Positions 45,521-54,933 of a stretch of 64,000 nt of DNA are shown in pieces. Under the pieces are notes generated by a model that saw only the letters and a program-made list of their open reading frames with translations, searched no databases and had not been told where the DNA came from. The stretch is taken from positions 784,358-848,357 of the forward strand of contig FOZF01000001.1 in assembly GCA_900113425.1 (NCBI GenBank), read 5' to 3'. The position numbers and the translations under genes were made by a program. Position 1 is the stretch's first letter, and each line of letters opens with the position of its first letter. The DNA is from Stenotrophomonas maltophilia (GTDB lineage: Bacteria > Pseudomonadota > Gammaproteobacteria > Xanthomonadales > Xanthomonadaceae).

Positions 45521-46221
45521 CCGCGTGCGGCCCACCACACCCGCAACAGGGTGCGCAGCGGGGTCGCCTCGATCGGCTTGCCGGCCGCCTGGGCCGCCAG
45601 ACGTGCACGGGCCAGGCTGGACCAGACCCGGCGTGGCCGCGGCCCGGCGGCACGGGCGCTCCAGCCCTTCAGCAGGTGCTGCGCCCAGCGCTGCGCGGCG
45701 GAGCCGGTGTCCTCGTCCAGCAGGCTGCGCGGCACGCCGGCCACGCCTGCGTCCTGCAGGCGCTGGGCCAGCGTCTGCAACTGCACGGCACGCCCCGCAC
45801 CGGTCCGCGGCCTGTCATCGAACAACACCACTTCCACGCCCGCGACCGCTTCAGCGTAGCGGGCCACCGCGGCTTCGGCACTGGCCGCGTCCGGCGCGAC
45901 GGTGCGTGCCTCCACCAGATCCGGCAGCGTTTCCGCCAACCGCGCCCACGGCGCACGCACCGGTTCCAGCACACGTCCCAGCGGATGGCGCGAACGCTGT
46001 CCTTCCCAGCTGCGCAGCTCCTCGCCCCACCATGCCAGCTTGGCATCGGCCGGCAACGGATCGCCGCTGGTGTTGAGCATGTCGTCGAATTCCTGCAGCA
46101 GCGCGAACCACGCCACGGCCAGCTCACGGTGCGATTCGGCCACGAACGGCGCGGCCACCGACCATTCCGGCCAACGGCTGCGCCACTTGTCGAGGAAGCT
46201 TTCCAGCGCGGTGCTGCTCAC
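45517..46221 (-). CDS. phytoene/squalene synthase-like protein
   Basis: A 234-residue all-helical protein resembling the squalene/phytoene synthase superfamily (COG1562): LAVAWFALLQEFDDMLNT, AKLAWWGEELRSWEGQRSRHPLGRVL, AVQLQTLAQRLQDA. The two DxxxD prenyl-diphosphate motifs are not both present, so catalysis is doubtful; it may be a non-enzymatic relative, such as the NDUFAF6 group. The GTG at 46221 is chosen because AAGGAC lies seven bases upstream. It follows the HAD phosphatase gene. The stop codon is inside the tandem array. Confidence 0.65.
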   Translation of the reverse strand: MSSTALESFLDKWRSRWPEWSVAAPFVAESHRELAVAWFALLQEFDDMLNTSGDPLPADAKLAWWGEELRSWEGQRSRHPLGRVLEPVRAPWARLAETLPDLVEARTVAPDAASAEAAVARYAEAVAGVEVVLFDDRPRTGAGRAVQLQTLAQRLQDAGVAGVPRSLLDEDTGSAAQRWAQHLLKGWSARAAGPRPRRVWSSLARARLAAQAAGKPIEATPLRTLLRVWWAARG

Positions 46222-46232
46222 TACGATCGTCC

Positions 46233-46928
46233 TTACGGGTGGGCCGGGCGTGCCGGCCGGGTCGGCCACAGGCTGGCCAGTTGCAGAAGTGCGGCGTTCT
46301 CGACCAGTGCGTCGGCCTGCCAGGCCAACGGGTCGTCGCTGTGCAGGCGGTAGCCCCACAGCGCTGCCACCGATGGCATGGCCGCGGCGCGCGCCGCGAT
46401 GATGTCGCGCTCGTCGTCGCCGACATACACGCAGTCGCCGGCCGCGACACCGATCGCCTGCGCAGCGTGCAGCAGCGGCAGCGGGTGCGGCTTGCGCTCG
46501 GCCAGGCTGTCGCCGCCGACCAGCACCGCGCAGCGCTGCTGCCAACCGTGCTGCGGCAGGATCAACCGCGCCAGGTACTCGGGCTTGTTGGTAACGATGC
46601 CCCATACCGTTCCAGCGGCATCGAGCGCGGCGAGCATGCCGGCGACGCCATCGAACAGCACTGCGTGCTGGCCGATCAACGCTTCATAGCGCTGCAGGAA
46701 CTCCGGGATCAGCGCGTCACGCGCATGCGCATCCAGGTCCGGGAAGGCCGCAGCGATCATCGCCCGCGAGCCCTTGGACACCACCGGGCGCAGCTGCGCC
46801 GGATCGATCGGCGCGCGTCCTCGTTCGGCCAGCATGGCGTCGCAGGTGGCAACGAAGTCCGGCGCACTGTCCAGCAGGGTGCCGTCCAGGTCGAACAGCA
46901 CCGCGCGCGGGAAGTGCGTGGTGGTCAT
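46233..46928 (-). CDS. gph: HAD phosphatase, phosphoglycolate phosphatase or MupP type
   Basis: A 231-residue HAD hydrolase: nucleophile motif [17 protein letters not shown], then [15 protein letters not shown], and [13 protein letters not shown]. It is usually named Gph. In pseudomonads the gene next to ubiG is mupP, the MurNAc-6-phosphate phosphatase of cell-wall recycling. The order MTA deaminase-ubiG-phosphatase here is the same, so MupP is a real alternative. The start overlaps the ubiG stop (ATGA). Confidence 0.88.
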   Translation of the reverse strand: MTTTHFPRAVLFDLDGTLLDSAPDFVATCDAMLAERGRAPIDPAQLRPVVSKGSRAMIAAAFPDLDAHARDALIPEFLQRYEALIGQHAVLFDGVAGMLAALDAAGTVWGIVTNKPEYLARLILPQHGWQQRCAVLVGGDSLAERKPHPLPLLHAAQAIGVAAGDCVYVGDDERDIIAARAAAMPSVAALWGYRLHSDDPLAWQADALVENAALLQLASLWPTRPARPAHP

Positions 46929-47641
46929 GCCGGCTTGACCGCGTAGGCCAGGTAGTTGATGTCGGTGCGGGTGCTGAGGCGGGCACGGTTGCGCCACGGC
47001 TCGTACGCCATGCCGCTGACATCGGCCAGCTGCAGATCAGCCTCGCGCAACCAGCGTGCCAGTTCGGCCGGCCTGATGAATTCCTGGTAGTGGTGGGTAC
47101 CCTTCGGCAACAGGCGCGCCACGTATTCGGCACCGACAATGGCCACCGCGAATGCGGCCGCCGTGCGGTTGATGGTCGACAGGAACAGGTGACCACCCGG
47201 CTTCAGCAGCCGCCTGCAGGCCTCGATGATCGCCCCCGGGTCCGGCACGTGCTCAAGCATCTCCATGCAGGTCACCACATCGAAGCTGCCCGGCTGTTCA
47301 GCGGCCAGGTCCTCGGCGGCCTGCACCCGGTAGTCGACCTTGGCACCACTTTCCAGTGCGTGCAGCCGCGCGACCTTGACCAGCTCCGGGGCCAGATCGA
47401 TGGCGGTGACATCGGCACCGGCCTGGGCCAGTGCTTCGCTGAGCAGGCCGCCACCGCAGCCGATGTCGAGCACGCGTGCGCCGCGCAGCGGCACGCGGTC
47501 GGCCACGTACTTCAGGCGCACCGGGTTCAGCGCATGCAGCGGCTTCTGCGGACCATCGGCGTCCCACCAGCGGTTGGCCAGGGCGGCGAACTTGTCCAGC
47601 TCAGCCTGATCGAAATTGGAGGAAGCATGGGGAGCAGTCAT
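46925..47641 (-). CDS. ubiG: ubiquinone O-methyltransferase UbiG
   Basis: SAM-dependent methyltransferase of 238 residues for both O-methylations in ubiquinone synthesis. Motifs: [22 protein letters not shown], the SAM loop [27 protein letters not shown] and [14 protein letters not shown]. The open frame reaches far upstream; [12 protein letters not shown] is the natural start. It lies 25 bases after the MTA deaminase gene. Confidence 0.95.
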   Translation of the reverse strand: MTAPHASSNFDQAELDKFAALANRWWDADGPQKPLHALNPVRLKYVADRVPLRGARVLDIGCGGGLLSEALAQAGADVTAIDLAPELVKVARLHALESGAKVDYRVQAAEDLAAEQPGSFDVVTCMEMLEHVPDPGAIIEACRRLLKPGGHLFLSTINRTAAAFAVAIVGAEYVARLLPKGTHHYQEFIRPAELARWLREADLQLADVSGMAYEPWRNRARLSTRTDINYLAYAVKPA

Positions 47642-47666
47642 GGGGAAATCCTTGCAGCGCCGGGGT

Positions 47667-49010
47667 TCAGGCGCGGATATGGCGGATGCGCTCGCGCCAC
47701 TGGCGCGCGTTGGCGATGATGCCCGGCAGGTCCATGCCGACCAGCTCGCGCTGCACCAGCTTGGGCTTGCCGGCAATCCAGACGTCGCTGACCTGCTGCC
47801 GGCCCGTGGCGTACACCAGCTGCGAAAGCACGTTGTGCAGCGGCTGGGTTTCCAGCGCGGACAGGTCCACGCAGACCAGATCGGCCTGCTTGCCCACCTC
47901 GATCGAGCCGATCCGCTCGCCGAAGCCCAGCGCACGGGCACCGCCGAGGGTGGACGCGCGCAACGTGGTGGCCGCGTCCAGCGCGGTGGCGTCGTTGGCG
48001 ACAGCCTTGGCCAGGATCGCCGCGGTGCGGTTCTCGCTGAACATGTCCAGGTCGTTGTTGCTGGCACAGCCATCGGTGCCGATGGCCAGGTTCACGCCTG
48101 CGCGCTGCAGGGCGCAGGCCGGGCAGAAGCCCGAGGCCAGTTTCAGGTTCGATTCCGGGCAGTGCACCACGCTGACGCCACGCTCGGCGCACAGGTGGAT
48201 CTCCGCGTCGGTCAGCTGGGTCATGTGCACCGCGATCAACCGGTCATTGACCAGACCGAGGCGGTCGAGCCGCGCCAGCGGACGCTGGCCATGCAGCCTG
48301 ATCGAGTCGCTGACTTCCTGCGCGGTCTCATGGGTGTGCAGGTGCACCTGCATGTCGAGCTGGTCGGACAGCATCCGTACCCGCTCGAAATTGGCATCGC
48401 TGACCGTGTAGGGGGCATGCGGTGCGAACGCAACGCCGATCAGGCTGTCGTTGCGCCACTGGTCGTGCAGTTCACCGGCCTTGGCGAAGTACTCGTCGTC
48501 GCTCTTCGCCCAGGCGGTCGGGAAATCGATGATGACCGCGCCCACCAGCGCGCGGAAACCATGCTTCTTGTAGACCGCCGCCTGCACGTCGCCGAAGAAG
48601 TAATTCTCGTTGGCACAGGTGGTGCCGCCGCGCAGCATCTCGGCGATGGCCAGCGTGGTGCCGTCGGCTACGAACTCGGGGCCGATCACCGCCGCTTCCA
48701 CCGGCCAGATGTGCTCCTGCAGCCAGGTCATCAGCGGCAGGTCATCCGCAACACCACGCAGCAGGGTCATTGGGTTGTGTGTGTGCGCGTTGACCAGGCC
48801 CGGCATCAGCGCGGCATCCGGACGGCTGACCACCTGTGCGGCACGGAAGCGCGCCCGCGCTTCGGCACGCGGCAGCACGGCCACGATCTCGCCGCCCCGC
48901 ACGGCTACGGCATGGTCTTCCAGCACCACGGCATGCGGTTCGATCGGGACGACGTACCCGGCTTCGATGAGCAGGTCGCAGGCTTCGGGGAGGTGCGGGC
49001 TGTCGCTCAT
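47667..49010 (-). CDS. mtaD: 5-methylthioadenosine/S-adenosylhomocysteine deaminase (TRZ/ATZ hydrolase)
   Basis: Amidohydrolase of 447 residues with the zinc motifs [44 protein letters not shown] and [13 protein letters not shown]. The family deaminates methylthioadenosine and S-adenosylhomocysteine; the pseudomonad orthologue beside ubiG is MtaD. Its product would feed methionine salvage, to which the aminotransferase/omega-amidase pair at 7-9 kb could also contribute. Confidence 0.9.
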   Translation of the reverse strand: MSDSPHLPEACDLLIEAGYVVPIEPHAVVLEDHAVAVRGGEIVAVLPRAEARARFRAAQVVSRPDAALMPGLVNAHTHNPMTLLRGVADDLPLMTWLQEHIWPVEAAVIGPEFVADGTTLAIAEMLRGGTTCANENYFFGDVQAAVYKKHGFRALVGAVIIDFPTAWAKSDDEYFAKAGELHDQWRNDSLIGVAFAPHAPYTVSDANFERVRMLSDQLDMQVHLHTHETAQEVSDSIRLHGQRPLARLDRLGLVNDRLIAVHMTQLTDAEIHLCAERGVSVVHCPESNLKLASGFCPACALQRAGVNLAIGTDGCASNNDLDMFSENRTAAILAKAVANDATALDAATTLRASTLGGARALGFGERIGSIEVGKQADLVCVDLSALETQPLHNVLSQLVYATGRQQVSDVWIAGKPKLVQRELVGMDLPGIIANARQWRERIRHIRA

Positions 49011-49050
49011 GCAGGCTCACTTGGCTGGGGGGAGAACCTCACGGGAGGCG

Positions 49051-49073
49051 GTAGCGCCGGGCCATGCCCGGCG
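49051..49073 (+). repeat. SMAG (REP) element between mtaD and efp
   Basis: GTAGCGCCGGGCCATGCCCG plus GCG, a full-length SMAG palindrome, followed by a degenerate CCGGGCGATGCCCGG hairpin at about 49111-49125. Confidence 0.9.
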
Positions 49074-49176
49074 ACTGTCCGTTGCGGCGCCGTGGACGCC
49101 GGCAACGGTTCCGGGCGATGCCCGGAAAGCCGAACTTGGGCCCGGCTCACAGGTCATCTCATCCGGCTGCGCCGGA

Positions 49177-49743
49177 TTACTTCACGCGCGAGGAGTACTC
49201 GCCCGAACGGGTGTCGACCCGGATGACCTCATCCTGGTTGACGAACAGCGGCACGCGGACGACGGCACCGGTTTCCAGAGTGGCCGGCTTGCCGCCACCG
49301 CCGGAGGTGTCACCGCGGACGCCCGGATCGGTTTCGGTGATCTTCAGCTCGACGAAGTTCGGCGGCTGCACGAAGATCGGCGCACCGTTGAACAGGGTGA
49401 CGATGCAGGCTTCCTCGCCCTTGAGCCACTTTTCGGCGCCGCCCATGCCGGCCTTGTCGGCCTGGACCTGCTCGAAGGTCTCCGGATCCATGAAGTGCCA
49501 GTACTCGCCATCGCTGTACATGTAGTTCATGTCGGTGTCGACCACGTCGGCCACTTCCAGGTCGTCGGTCGCCTTCATGGTCAGTTCGACCACGCGGCCC
49601 GAACGGATGAAGCGGTACTTGACGCGGGTGAACGCCTGGCCCTTGCCCGGCTTGACGTATTCGGTATCGGTGATGACCGCCGGTTCATTGTTGACCAGGA
49701 TCTTCATCCCGTTCTTGACGTCATTCATGCCCACAGTGGCCAT
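49177..49743 (-). CDS. efp: translation elongation factor P
   Basis: A 188-residue EF-P that relieves ribosomes stalled at polyproline. The modification site is K34 in [10 protein letters not shown], the EpmA/EpmB beta-lysylation type, and epmB is its divergent neighbour. The start [14 protein letters not shown] is the family N-terminus. The C-terminal [22 protein letters not shown] domain is intact. Confidence 0.96.
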   Translation of the reverse strand: MATVGMNDVKNGMKILVNNEPAVITDTEYVKPGKGQAFTRVKYRFIRSGRVVELTMKATDDLEVADVVDTDMNYMYSDGEYWHFMDPETFEQVQADKAGMGGAEKWLKGEEACIVTLFNGAPIFVQPPNFVELKITETDPGVRGDTSGGGGKPATLETGAVVRVPLFVNQDEVIRVDTRSGEYSSRVK

Positions 49744-49789
49744 GCTCAAGCTCCTCAAATGGCAAACCGCCGCGGGTGCGGCGAGCCGG

Positions 49790-49831
49790 TAGAATGGAAA
49801 GCCCACCGGATGCCGGTGGGCGACTGTTTTT
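49790..49831 (+). promoter_or_regulatory. epmB -10 and 5' hairpin
   Basis: TAGAAT (49790-49795) is followed by a perfect nine-base-pair hairpin (GCCCACCGG at 49801-49809 and CCGGTGGGC at 49813-49821) and a T5 run (49827-49831). The hairpin would lie at the very 5' end of the epmB transcript and could act as an early terminator or stabiliser. Confidence 0.55.
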
Positions 49832-49839
49832 CTGCCCCC

Positions 49840-50880
49840 ATGATAACCGCAGGCCCCCTCTCCATGCAGCTTTCCGCCTTTCCCCGCCTGTCGTCGCCGG
49901 GTGCACCCGCACGCTGGCAGGAACTCTGGCGCCAGGCGCTGCGCGACCCGCACGCACTGCTGGCGCGGCTGGAGCTGGATCCGGTCGCACTGGGCGTGTC
50001 CGAGGCGGCCATGGCCCAGTTCGCGCTGCGCGTACCGGAGGGGTTCGTGGCCCGCATGCGCAAGGGCGATGCGGCCGACCCGCTGCTGCGCCAGGTGCTG
50101 CCGGTCAATGACGAGATGCAGGTCGTTCCCGGGTTCAGCTTCGACGCGGTGGGCGATGGTGCGGCCAGGAAGGCCACCGGGGTCATCCAGAAGTACCGGG
50201 GCCGGGCCCTGCTGGTCGCCACCGGCAGCTGTGCGATCAATTGCCGCTACTGTTTCCGCCGGCACTTCGACTACGCTGCCGAAAATGCCGCCAAGGGGGG
50301 CTGGCGGGAAGCGGTGGACGCCATCGCCGCCGATCCGGATATCGACGAAGTGATCCTGTCCGGGGGTGATCCGCTGTCGCTGGCCACCCACAAGCTGGTC
50401 GAGCTGACCGACGCGCTGCGGCGGATTCCGCACATCCGTCGCCTGCGCATCCACACCCGGCTGCCGATCGTGCTGCCGGAACGGGTCGACGACGAACTGC
50501 TGGCCTGGCTGGGCAGCCTGCCGTGGCCACTGGCGATCGTGGTGCATGCCAACCATCGCAACGAGTTCGATGCCAGCGTGGACGCGGCGATGGCGCGCCT
50601 GCGTGGCACCGGCGCCCAGCTGCTGAATCAGGCGGTGCTGCTGCGCGGAGTCAACGACAGCGTGCAGGCACTGCAGGAGCTGAGCGAACGCAGCTTTGCC
50701 GCCGGCGTGCTGCCCTATTATCTGCACCAGCTGGACCGGGTCGAGGGCGTGGCCCACTTCGAGGTGGATGACACCCGCGCCAGGGAGCTGATCGCCGGCC
50801 TGACCGCGCGCCTGTCCGGCTACCTGGTTCCCAAGCTGGTACGGGAACTGCCCGGCGACCCGAGCAAGCGCCCGCTGTAA
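49840..50880 (+). CDS. epmB: EF-P beta-lysylation protein EpmB (lysine 2,3-aminomutase)
   Basis: Radical-SAM aminomutase that makes beta-lysine for EF-P. The cluster motif is [32 protein letters not shown] and [16 protein letters not shown] are also typical, and [17 protein letters not shown] closes the domain. Two in-frame starts are plausible, 49840 ([10 protein letters not shown]) and 49864; neither has a strong ribosome binding site. It is divergent from efp; epmA is not in this window. Confidence 0.94.
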   Translation: MITAGPLSMQLSAFPRLSSPGAPARWQELWRQALRDPHALLARLELDPVALGVSEAAMAQFALRVPEGFVARMRKGDAADPLLRQVLPVNDEMQVVPGFSFDAVGDGAARKATGVIQKYRGRALLVATGSCAINCRYCFRRHFDYAAENAAKGGWREAVDAIAADPDIDEVILSGGDPLSLATHKLVELTDALRRIPHIRRLRIHTRLPIVLPERVDDELLAWLGSLPWPLAIVVHANHRNEFDASVDAAMARLRGTGAQLLNQAVLLRGVNDSVQALQELSERSFAAGVLPYYLHQLDRVEGVAHFEVDDTRARELIAGLTARLSGYLVPKLVRELPGDPSKRPL

Positions 50881-50887
50881 CGATACC

Positions 50888-50930
50888 GCCGGGGTCAGAG
50901 CCCTTTCCTGCGGAGAGGGAGCTGACCCCT
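50888..50930. terminator. long inverted repeat after epmB
   Basis: GGGGTCAG...CTGACCCC form a nearly complete 18-base-pair hairpin with two mismatches, between convergent epmB and the GGDEF-EAL gene. There is no T run, so the role as terminator is tentative. Confidence 0.5.
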
Positions 50931-50940
50931 GGACCAGGAT

Positions 50941-53067
50941 TCAGACGCCGGACTCGATCATCCGCACCACTTCGGTCGCGGTGACCGGGTGGCTCAGCCA
51001 GTAGCCCTGGCCAAGATCGCAGCCGCGCTGGGCCAGCAGCTCGAACTGCGCCTGCTGCTCGATGCCCTCGGCCACCACCGTGATGCCCAGCGCGTGGGCC
51101 ATGGCGATGATCGCCGTGGTCAGCGCCAGGTCGTCCGGATCACGCTGCATGTCGGCGATGAAACTCTTGTCGATCTTCACGCCGTCCACCGGCACCTGGC
51201 GCAGGTGGCTCAGGCCCGAGAAGCCGGTGCCGAAGTCGTCCAGCCACACCTTGACGCCGGTGCGATGCAGCTTGTCCAGCAACTGCGCGGCCACCATCTC
51301 ATCACCGATCACGGCGGTCTCGGTCAGTTCCAGATGCAGGCGCGAAGCCGGCAGCCCCGACTCATGCAGGCACTGTGCGACCAGTGACGGCAGCTCGCCG
51401 CCACGCAGCTGCCGGGGCGAAACGTTCACCGACACGAACAGATCATCGCCGCCCGCACCGCGCGGCCACTGCGATGCTTCCATGCAGGCCGCACGCAGCA
51501 CCTTCGGCCCGATCACCTCGATCAGCCCGCTCTGCTCGGCCACTTCGATGAACACCGATGGCGGGATCGTGCCCAGAGTGGGGTGCTGCCAGCGCAGCAG
51601 CACCTCGACCCCGACCATCCGCCGGTCGCGGGTGCGGAAGATCGGCTGGTAGGCCAGGCGCAGCTCGCCGCGCTCCCAGGCGCCGCGCAGTTCCTGTTCC
51701 ATGTGCACGCGGCGCTCGACCGCGTGGTCCATCGCCCGGCTGTAATACCGGTAGCAATTCTTGCCGGCCATCTTCGCCTGGTACATGGCGATGTCGCCGT
51801 TCTTCAGCAGTGTGGTCGCGTCTGCGGCATCGTCCGGGAACAGGGTCACGCCGATGGAGGTGCCCAGGAACAGTTCCCTGCCCTGCACCACCAGCGGCTT
51901 GCCCAGTTCGCGCACCAGCACCTCGGCCAGCAACCGCGCATTGGCAGCGACATCGCCGTCGCCGACCAGGATCACGAACTCGTCGCCGCCGAAACGCGCC
52001 AGCAGCGCCTCATCGCCCCCGGCCTCGGCGACGGCGCGGCCGATCCGCTGGGCAAACTGCAGCAGGGCTTCGTCGCCTGCTTCATGCCCGAGGGTATCGT
52101 TGACCCGCTTGAAATCGTCGATGTCCGCGAACAACAGGCCCAGCCGCTGCTTGGACGCACGCGCGGCCATCAGCCGGTGGTCCAGGGCTTCGCGGAACGC
52201 CAACCGGTTGGTCAGGCCGGTCAGTGCGTCGGTGTAGGCCATGTGCCGCACCTCGCGGTCGTGGCGGGCGATGGCATCACGCATGCGGGCGAATCCCCGC
52301 ACCAGCTCGCCGACCTCGTCGTCGCGGGTATTCTCCAGCAGTGGCGCCTGGTAGTCGCCGGCTTCGATGCGGCGGGCCGCCACGGCCAGGTCGCGGATCG
52401 GCGCGACCAAGGTGCGCTGCACGTAGAAGATCACCGCCACGCCGATCACCACCAGCAGGCCAAGCATCAGCAGCAGCCAGCCCAGATGACGGCTGCCGAC
52501 CTGCTGCAGGCGCTCGCCCAGCGTTGCGTTGGCGGCCTGCTCGCGCTGCTGCACTTCGTCCAGCGCCATGCCGACGCGCACGCCGCCGATGCGCTGGTTG
52601 CCGACCATGATCGGCATCGTGTTGTCGAGCACCTTTGGCGACTGCTGCACCACCAGCGTCCGCGCGGCGATCGCGCCCGGTGCCAGGGGATCCCCCATGG
52701 GCTGGCCGAAGGCGGCGACCTCCACCGAACCGTCGTGCACCAGCCGGCCACGTTCGTCGAACACCAGCACATAGCGCACCACGGGCTGCCGCGACGTGCT
52801 GCGCACCAGTGCGCCGACCTGATCGAGATCGTGGTAGTACAGCGGGTTGGCCAGCGCATCGGAAAGCTCACGGGCGATCGCTTCGCCGCGGCTGCGCACG
52901 CTGCGGTCGAACAGTTCATGGATGACGCCGCCGCTGAGGTTGCGCACCTCGCTCTGCATCGCCGCCTGCCGCCCAAGCAGCACTGCCAGGATCGCCACCA
53001 CCACGAGCATCGCCCCGCCCATCGCGAGCAGGAACCGCGCCTGCATACCCGAGCCGAGCCACTTCAT
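50941..53067 (-). CDS. membrane GGDEF-EAL protein (c-di-GMP turnover)
   Basis: A 708-residue signalling protein. Two membrane helices (about 11-32 and 196-217) flank a periplasmic sensor of about 165 residues. A HAMP segment (YVQRTLVAPIRDLAVAARRI), a GGDEF domain (ARFGGDEFVILVGDG at about 360) and an EAL domain (GVEVLLRWQHP at about 487, DDFGTGFSGLSHL) follow. GGDEF is intact; EAL is the common EVL variant. Both activities are possible. It overlaps by four bases the upstream gene for a periplasmic binding protein, which probably delivers the signal. Confidence 0.94.
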   Translation of the reverse strand: MKWLGSGMQARFLLAMGGAMLVVVAILAVLLGRQAAMQSEVRNLSGGVIHELFDRSVRSRGEAIARELSDALANPLYYHDLDQVGALVRSTSRQPVVRYVLVFDERGRLVHDGSVEVAAFGQPMGDPLAPGAIAARTLVVQQSPKVLDNTMPIMVGNQRIGGVRVGMALDEVQQREQAANATLGERLQQVGSRHLGWLLLMLGLLVVIGVAVIFYVQRTLVAPIRDLAVAARRIEAGDYQAPLLENTRDDEVGELVRGFARMRDAIARHDREVRHMAYTDALTGLTNRLAFREALDHRLMAARASKQRLGLLFADIDDFKRVNDTLGHEAGDEALLQFAQRIGRAVAEAGGDEALLARFGGDEFVILVGDGDVAANARLLAEVLVRELGKPLVVQGRELFLGTSIGVTLFPDDAADATTLLKNGDIAMYQAKMAGKNCYRYYSRAMDHAVERRVHMEQELRGAWERGELRLAYQPIFRTRDRRMVGVEVLLRWQHPTLGTIPPSVFIEVAEQSGLIEVIGPKVLRAACMEASQWPRGAGGDDLFVSVNVSPRQLRGGELPSLVAQCLHESGLPASRLHLELTETAVIGDEMVAAQLLDKLHRTGVKVWLDDFGTGFSGLSHLRQVPVDGVKIDKSFIADMQRDPDDLALTTAIIAMAHALGITVVAEGIEQQAQFELLAQRGCDLGQGYWLSHPVTATEVVRMIESGV

Positions 53068-53996
53068 TCCACTTCCATCCGCACGCGCGTCAATCCTTGT
53101 TTCAATTCATCCAGCCGCTGCTGCGCATGCGCGTCGACGCGGTGGAAACCGGAAGTACCAAAAAAACGGTGCAGCGCCGCCTGTGCCTGCGGATCACTGG
53201 CCGCCTGCAGCAGGACCTCCTGCAGGCGATCACGGACGCGTGCATCCAGGTCGGCGCGCACCACCTCCACTGCGCGAGGATAGGGCTCCGTGCGCAACAG
53301 TTCGCGGAAGTCGCGCCGGAACGCCCGCGGCATGCGCCGTTCATCGTTCCAGTCCACGCTGCTCACCGCGCCACCATCGGCCACGCCCTTGTGCACGTAG
53401 GTGGCGATGTTCAGCTCGCTGCGGGCGAACACATAGCCGACGCTGTCCGTGCCCGGAGCGTCCCACGTACCCGCGAGGATCTGTGGGGACAACCCGTGGC
53501 CCAGCAACGTCATCACCGGCACCAGATAGGCGCTGGTGGATGCGGTGTTCTGCAGCGCAAGACGGTGGCCCCGCAGGTCTTCCAGCCGCTGGAACGGGCT
53601 GTCGCGGCGCACGAAGAATACGGTCTGGTACTCACGCACGCCATTGCGCTCGGTCAGCAGCAACGGCCGCGCACCGCTGCGCTGCCCCAGCGCCACTGCG
53701 GTTCCGGCGGTTTCCGTGACCCAATCGACCTGCCCGCGCCGCAGATAGCTGGCCATCTGCTGCGGATCACGCGCCATCAGTATCCTCCCCTCCTGGATGC
53801 CGACGTCGCGCATGCGTGCCACCACGTAGTCCAGCAGCGGCTGCAGCTGCTGGTAATGGGCCTTGGGGTCGTCGCTGATCCGGCCCAGCACAAGCACCGG
53901 ATCCGGCGCAGCGCGCACCGTTCCGGCCAGCAGGACCATGGCCAGGCTCAGCAGCGCCCCCTGCATTGCCGTTCGCAGACCCGACACCGGTTTCAT
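53064..53996 (-). CDS. PhnD/SsuA-like periplasmic binding protein
   Basis: A 310-residue secreted binding protein with a signal peptide (to about VRAAPDP) and the PhnD-type fold: LVLGRISDDPKAHYQQLQPLLDYV, GQVDWVTETAGTAVAL, FFVRRDSPFQRLEDLRGHRLAL. No ABC permease or ATPase is nearby. Its stop overlaps the ATG of the GGDEF-EAL gene, so it is more likely a sensor subunit than a transporter part. A ligand such as a phosphonate-like or other small anion is possible but not shown. Confidence 0.88.
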   Translation of the reverse strand: MKPVSGLRTAMQGALLSLAMVLLAGTVRAAPDPVLVLGRISDDPKAHYQQLQPLLDYVVARMRDVGIQEGRILMARDPQQMASYLRRGQVDWVTETAGTAVALGQRSGARPLLLTERNGVREYQTVFFVRRDSPFQRLEDLRGHRLALQNTASTSAYLVPVMTLLGHGLSPQILAGTWDAPGTDSVGYVFARSELNIATYVHKGVADGGAVSSVDWNDERRMPRAFRRDFRELLRTEPYPRAVEVVRADLDARVRDRLQEVLLQAASDPQAQAALHRFFGTSGFHRVDAHAQQRLDELKQGLTRVRMEVE

Positions 53997-54042
53997 CCCC
54001 CCTGGGTATCCGGACAGACTACCCGAAAAAATGAGAACGTCG

Positions 54043-54813
54043 TCAGCCGTTGTGACTGCCCGGCTTGGCCAGACGCGCCATGCGCTGGGCATCGGCCAGG
54101 ATGCCGCGCAGCAACCGCACTTCCTGCTCGCTCGGCTCGCTGCGCAGGAACAGGCGGCGCAGCTTGCGCATCGCCGACTCCGGCGCACGGCCCTTGTGGA
54201 AATCGATCTCGTCCAGGGTGTCGCCCAGCTGGGCGAAGAAGCTCTCCATCTGTTCGTGGCTGGCCACCTGCTCACGAAAGCCCGGTTCGGCGCCAACGGC
54301 AGGCTGGGCGCCGAGCAGCTGCATGCGCACCTCGTAGGCCAACACCTGCACGGCGGCGGCGAGGTTGAGCGAACTGAACGCCGGATCGGACGGAATGTGC
54401 ACCGCCGCATGGCACAGCTGCAGTTCCTCGTTGGTCAGGCCGGTCCGTTCCCGGCCAAACACCAGTGCCACCTCGGCCCCCTCACCGGCCTTGGCGACCG
54501 CACGGGCCGCTGCGTCGGCGGGCAGGTACTCCTCCAGCTGGACCCGGCGTGCGCGGGCCGTACACCCCAGCACCAGACGGCAGTCGGCGACGGCCTCGGC
54601 CAGGGTGGCCACCACGGGCGCATCGCCGAGTACGTCCTCGGCGCCGGCCGAGCGGCGGAATGCTTCCTCGTCCAGCGGTTTTTCCGGGGCCACCAGTACC
54701 AGGCGGGCCAGGCCCATGGTCTTCAGGGCGCGGGCGGCGGCGCCCATATTGCCGGGATGCTGGGTTCCGACCAGGACGAATCGGAGGCGGGTGGCGGCGG
54801 GGAACTGGGACAT
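54043..54813 (-). CDS. trmJ: tRNA (cytidine/uridine-32-2'-O)-methyltransferase TrmJ
   Basis: SPOUT-class methyltransferase of 256 residues acting on position 32 of tRNA. Motifs: FVLVGTQHPGNMGAAARALKTMG, VALVFGRERTGLTNEELQLC and IPSDPAFSSLNLAAAVQVLAYE. Homology starts at MSQFPAATRLRFVLVG. It is divergent from suhB, as in E. coli. Confidence 0.95.
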   Translation of the reverse strand: MSQFPAATRLRFVLVGTQHPGNMGAAARALKTMGLARLVLVAPEKPLDEEAFRRSAGAEDVLGDAPVVATLAEAVADCRLVLGCTARARRVQLEEYLPADAAARAVAKAGEGAEVALVFGRERTGLTNEELQLCHAAVHIPSDPAFSSLNLAAAVQVLAYEVRMQLLGAQPAVGAEPGFREQVASHEQMESFFAQLGDTLDEIDFHKGRAPESAMRKLRRLFLRSEPSEQEVRLLRGILADAQRMARLAKPGSHNG

Positions 54814-54933
54814 GAACAGGGAAAAGGTCGAGCTGGACGATGACCAATGGTAAACTGTGCGGCCGGCCACTGCGCCGGACCCGCTCTTTTCCCCCGCCAG
54901 CCCTACCCTTCTGCCTTTCCGGGAGCCCACGCC

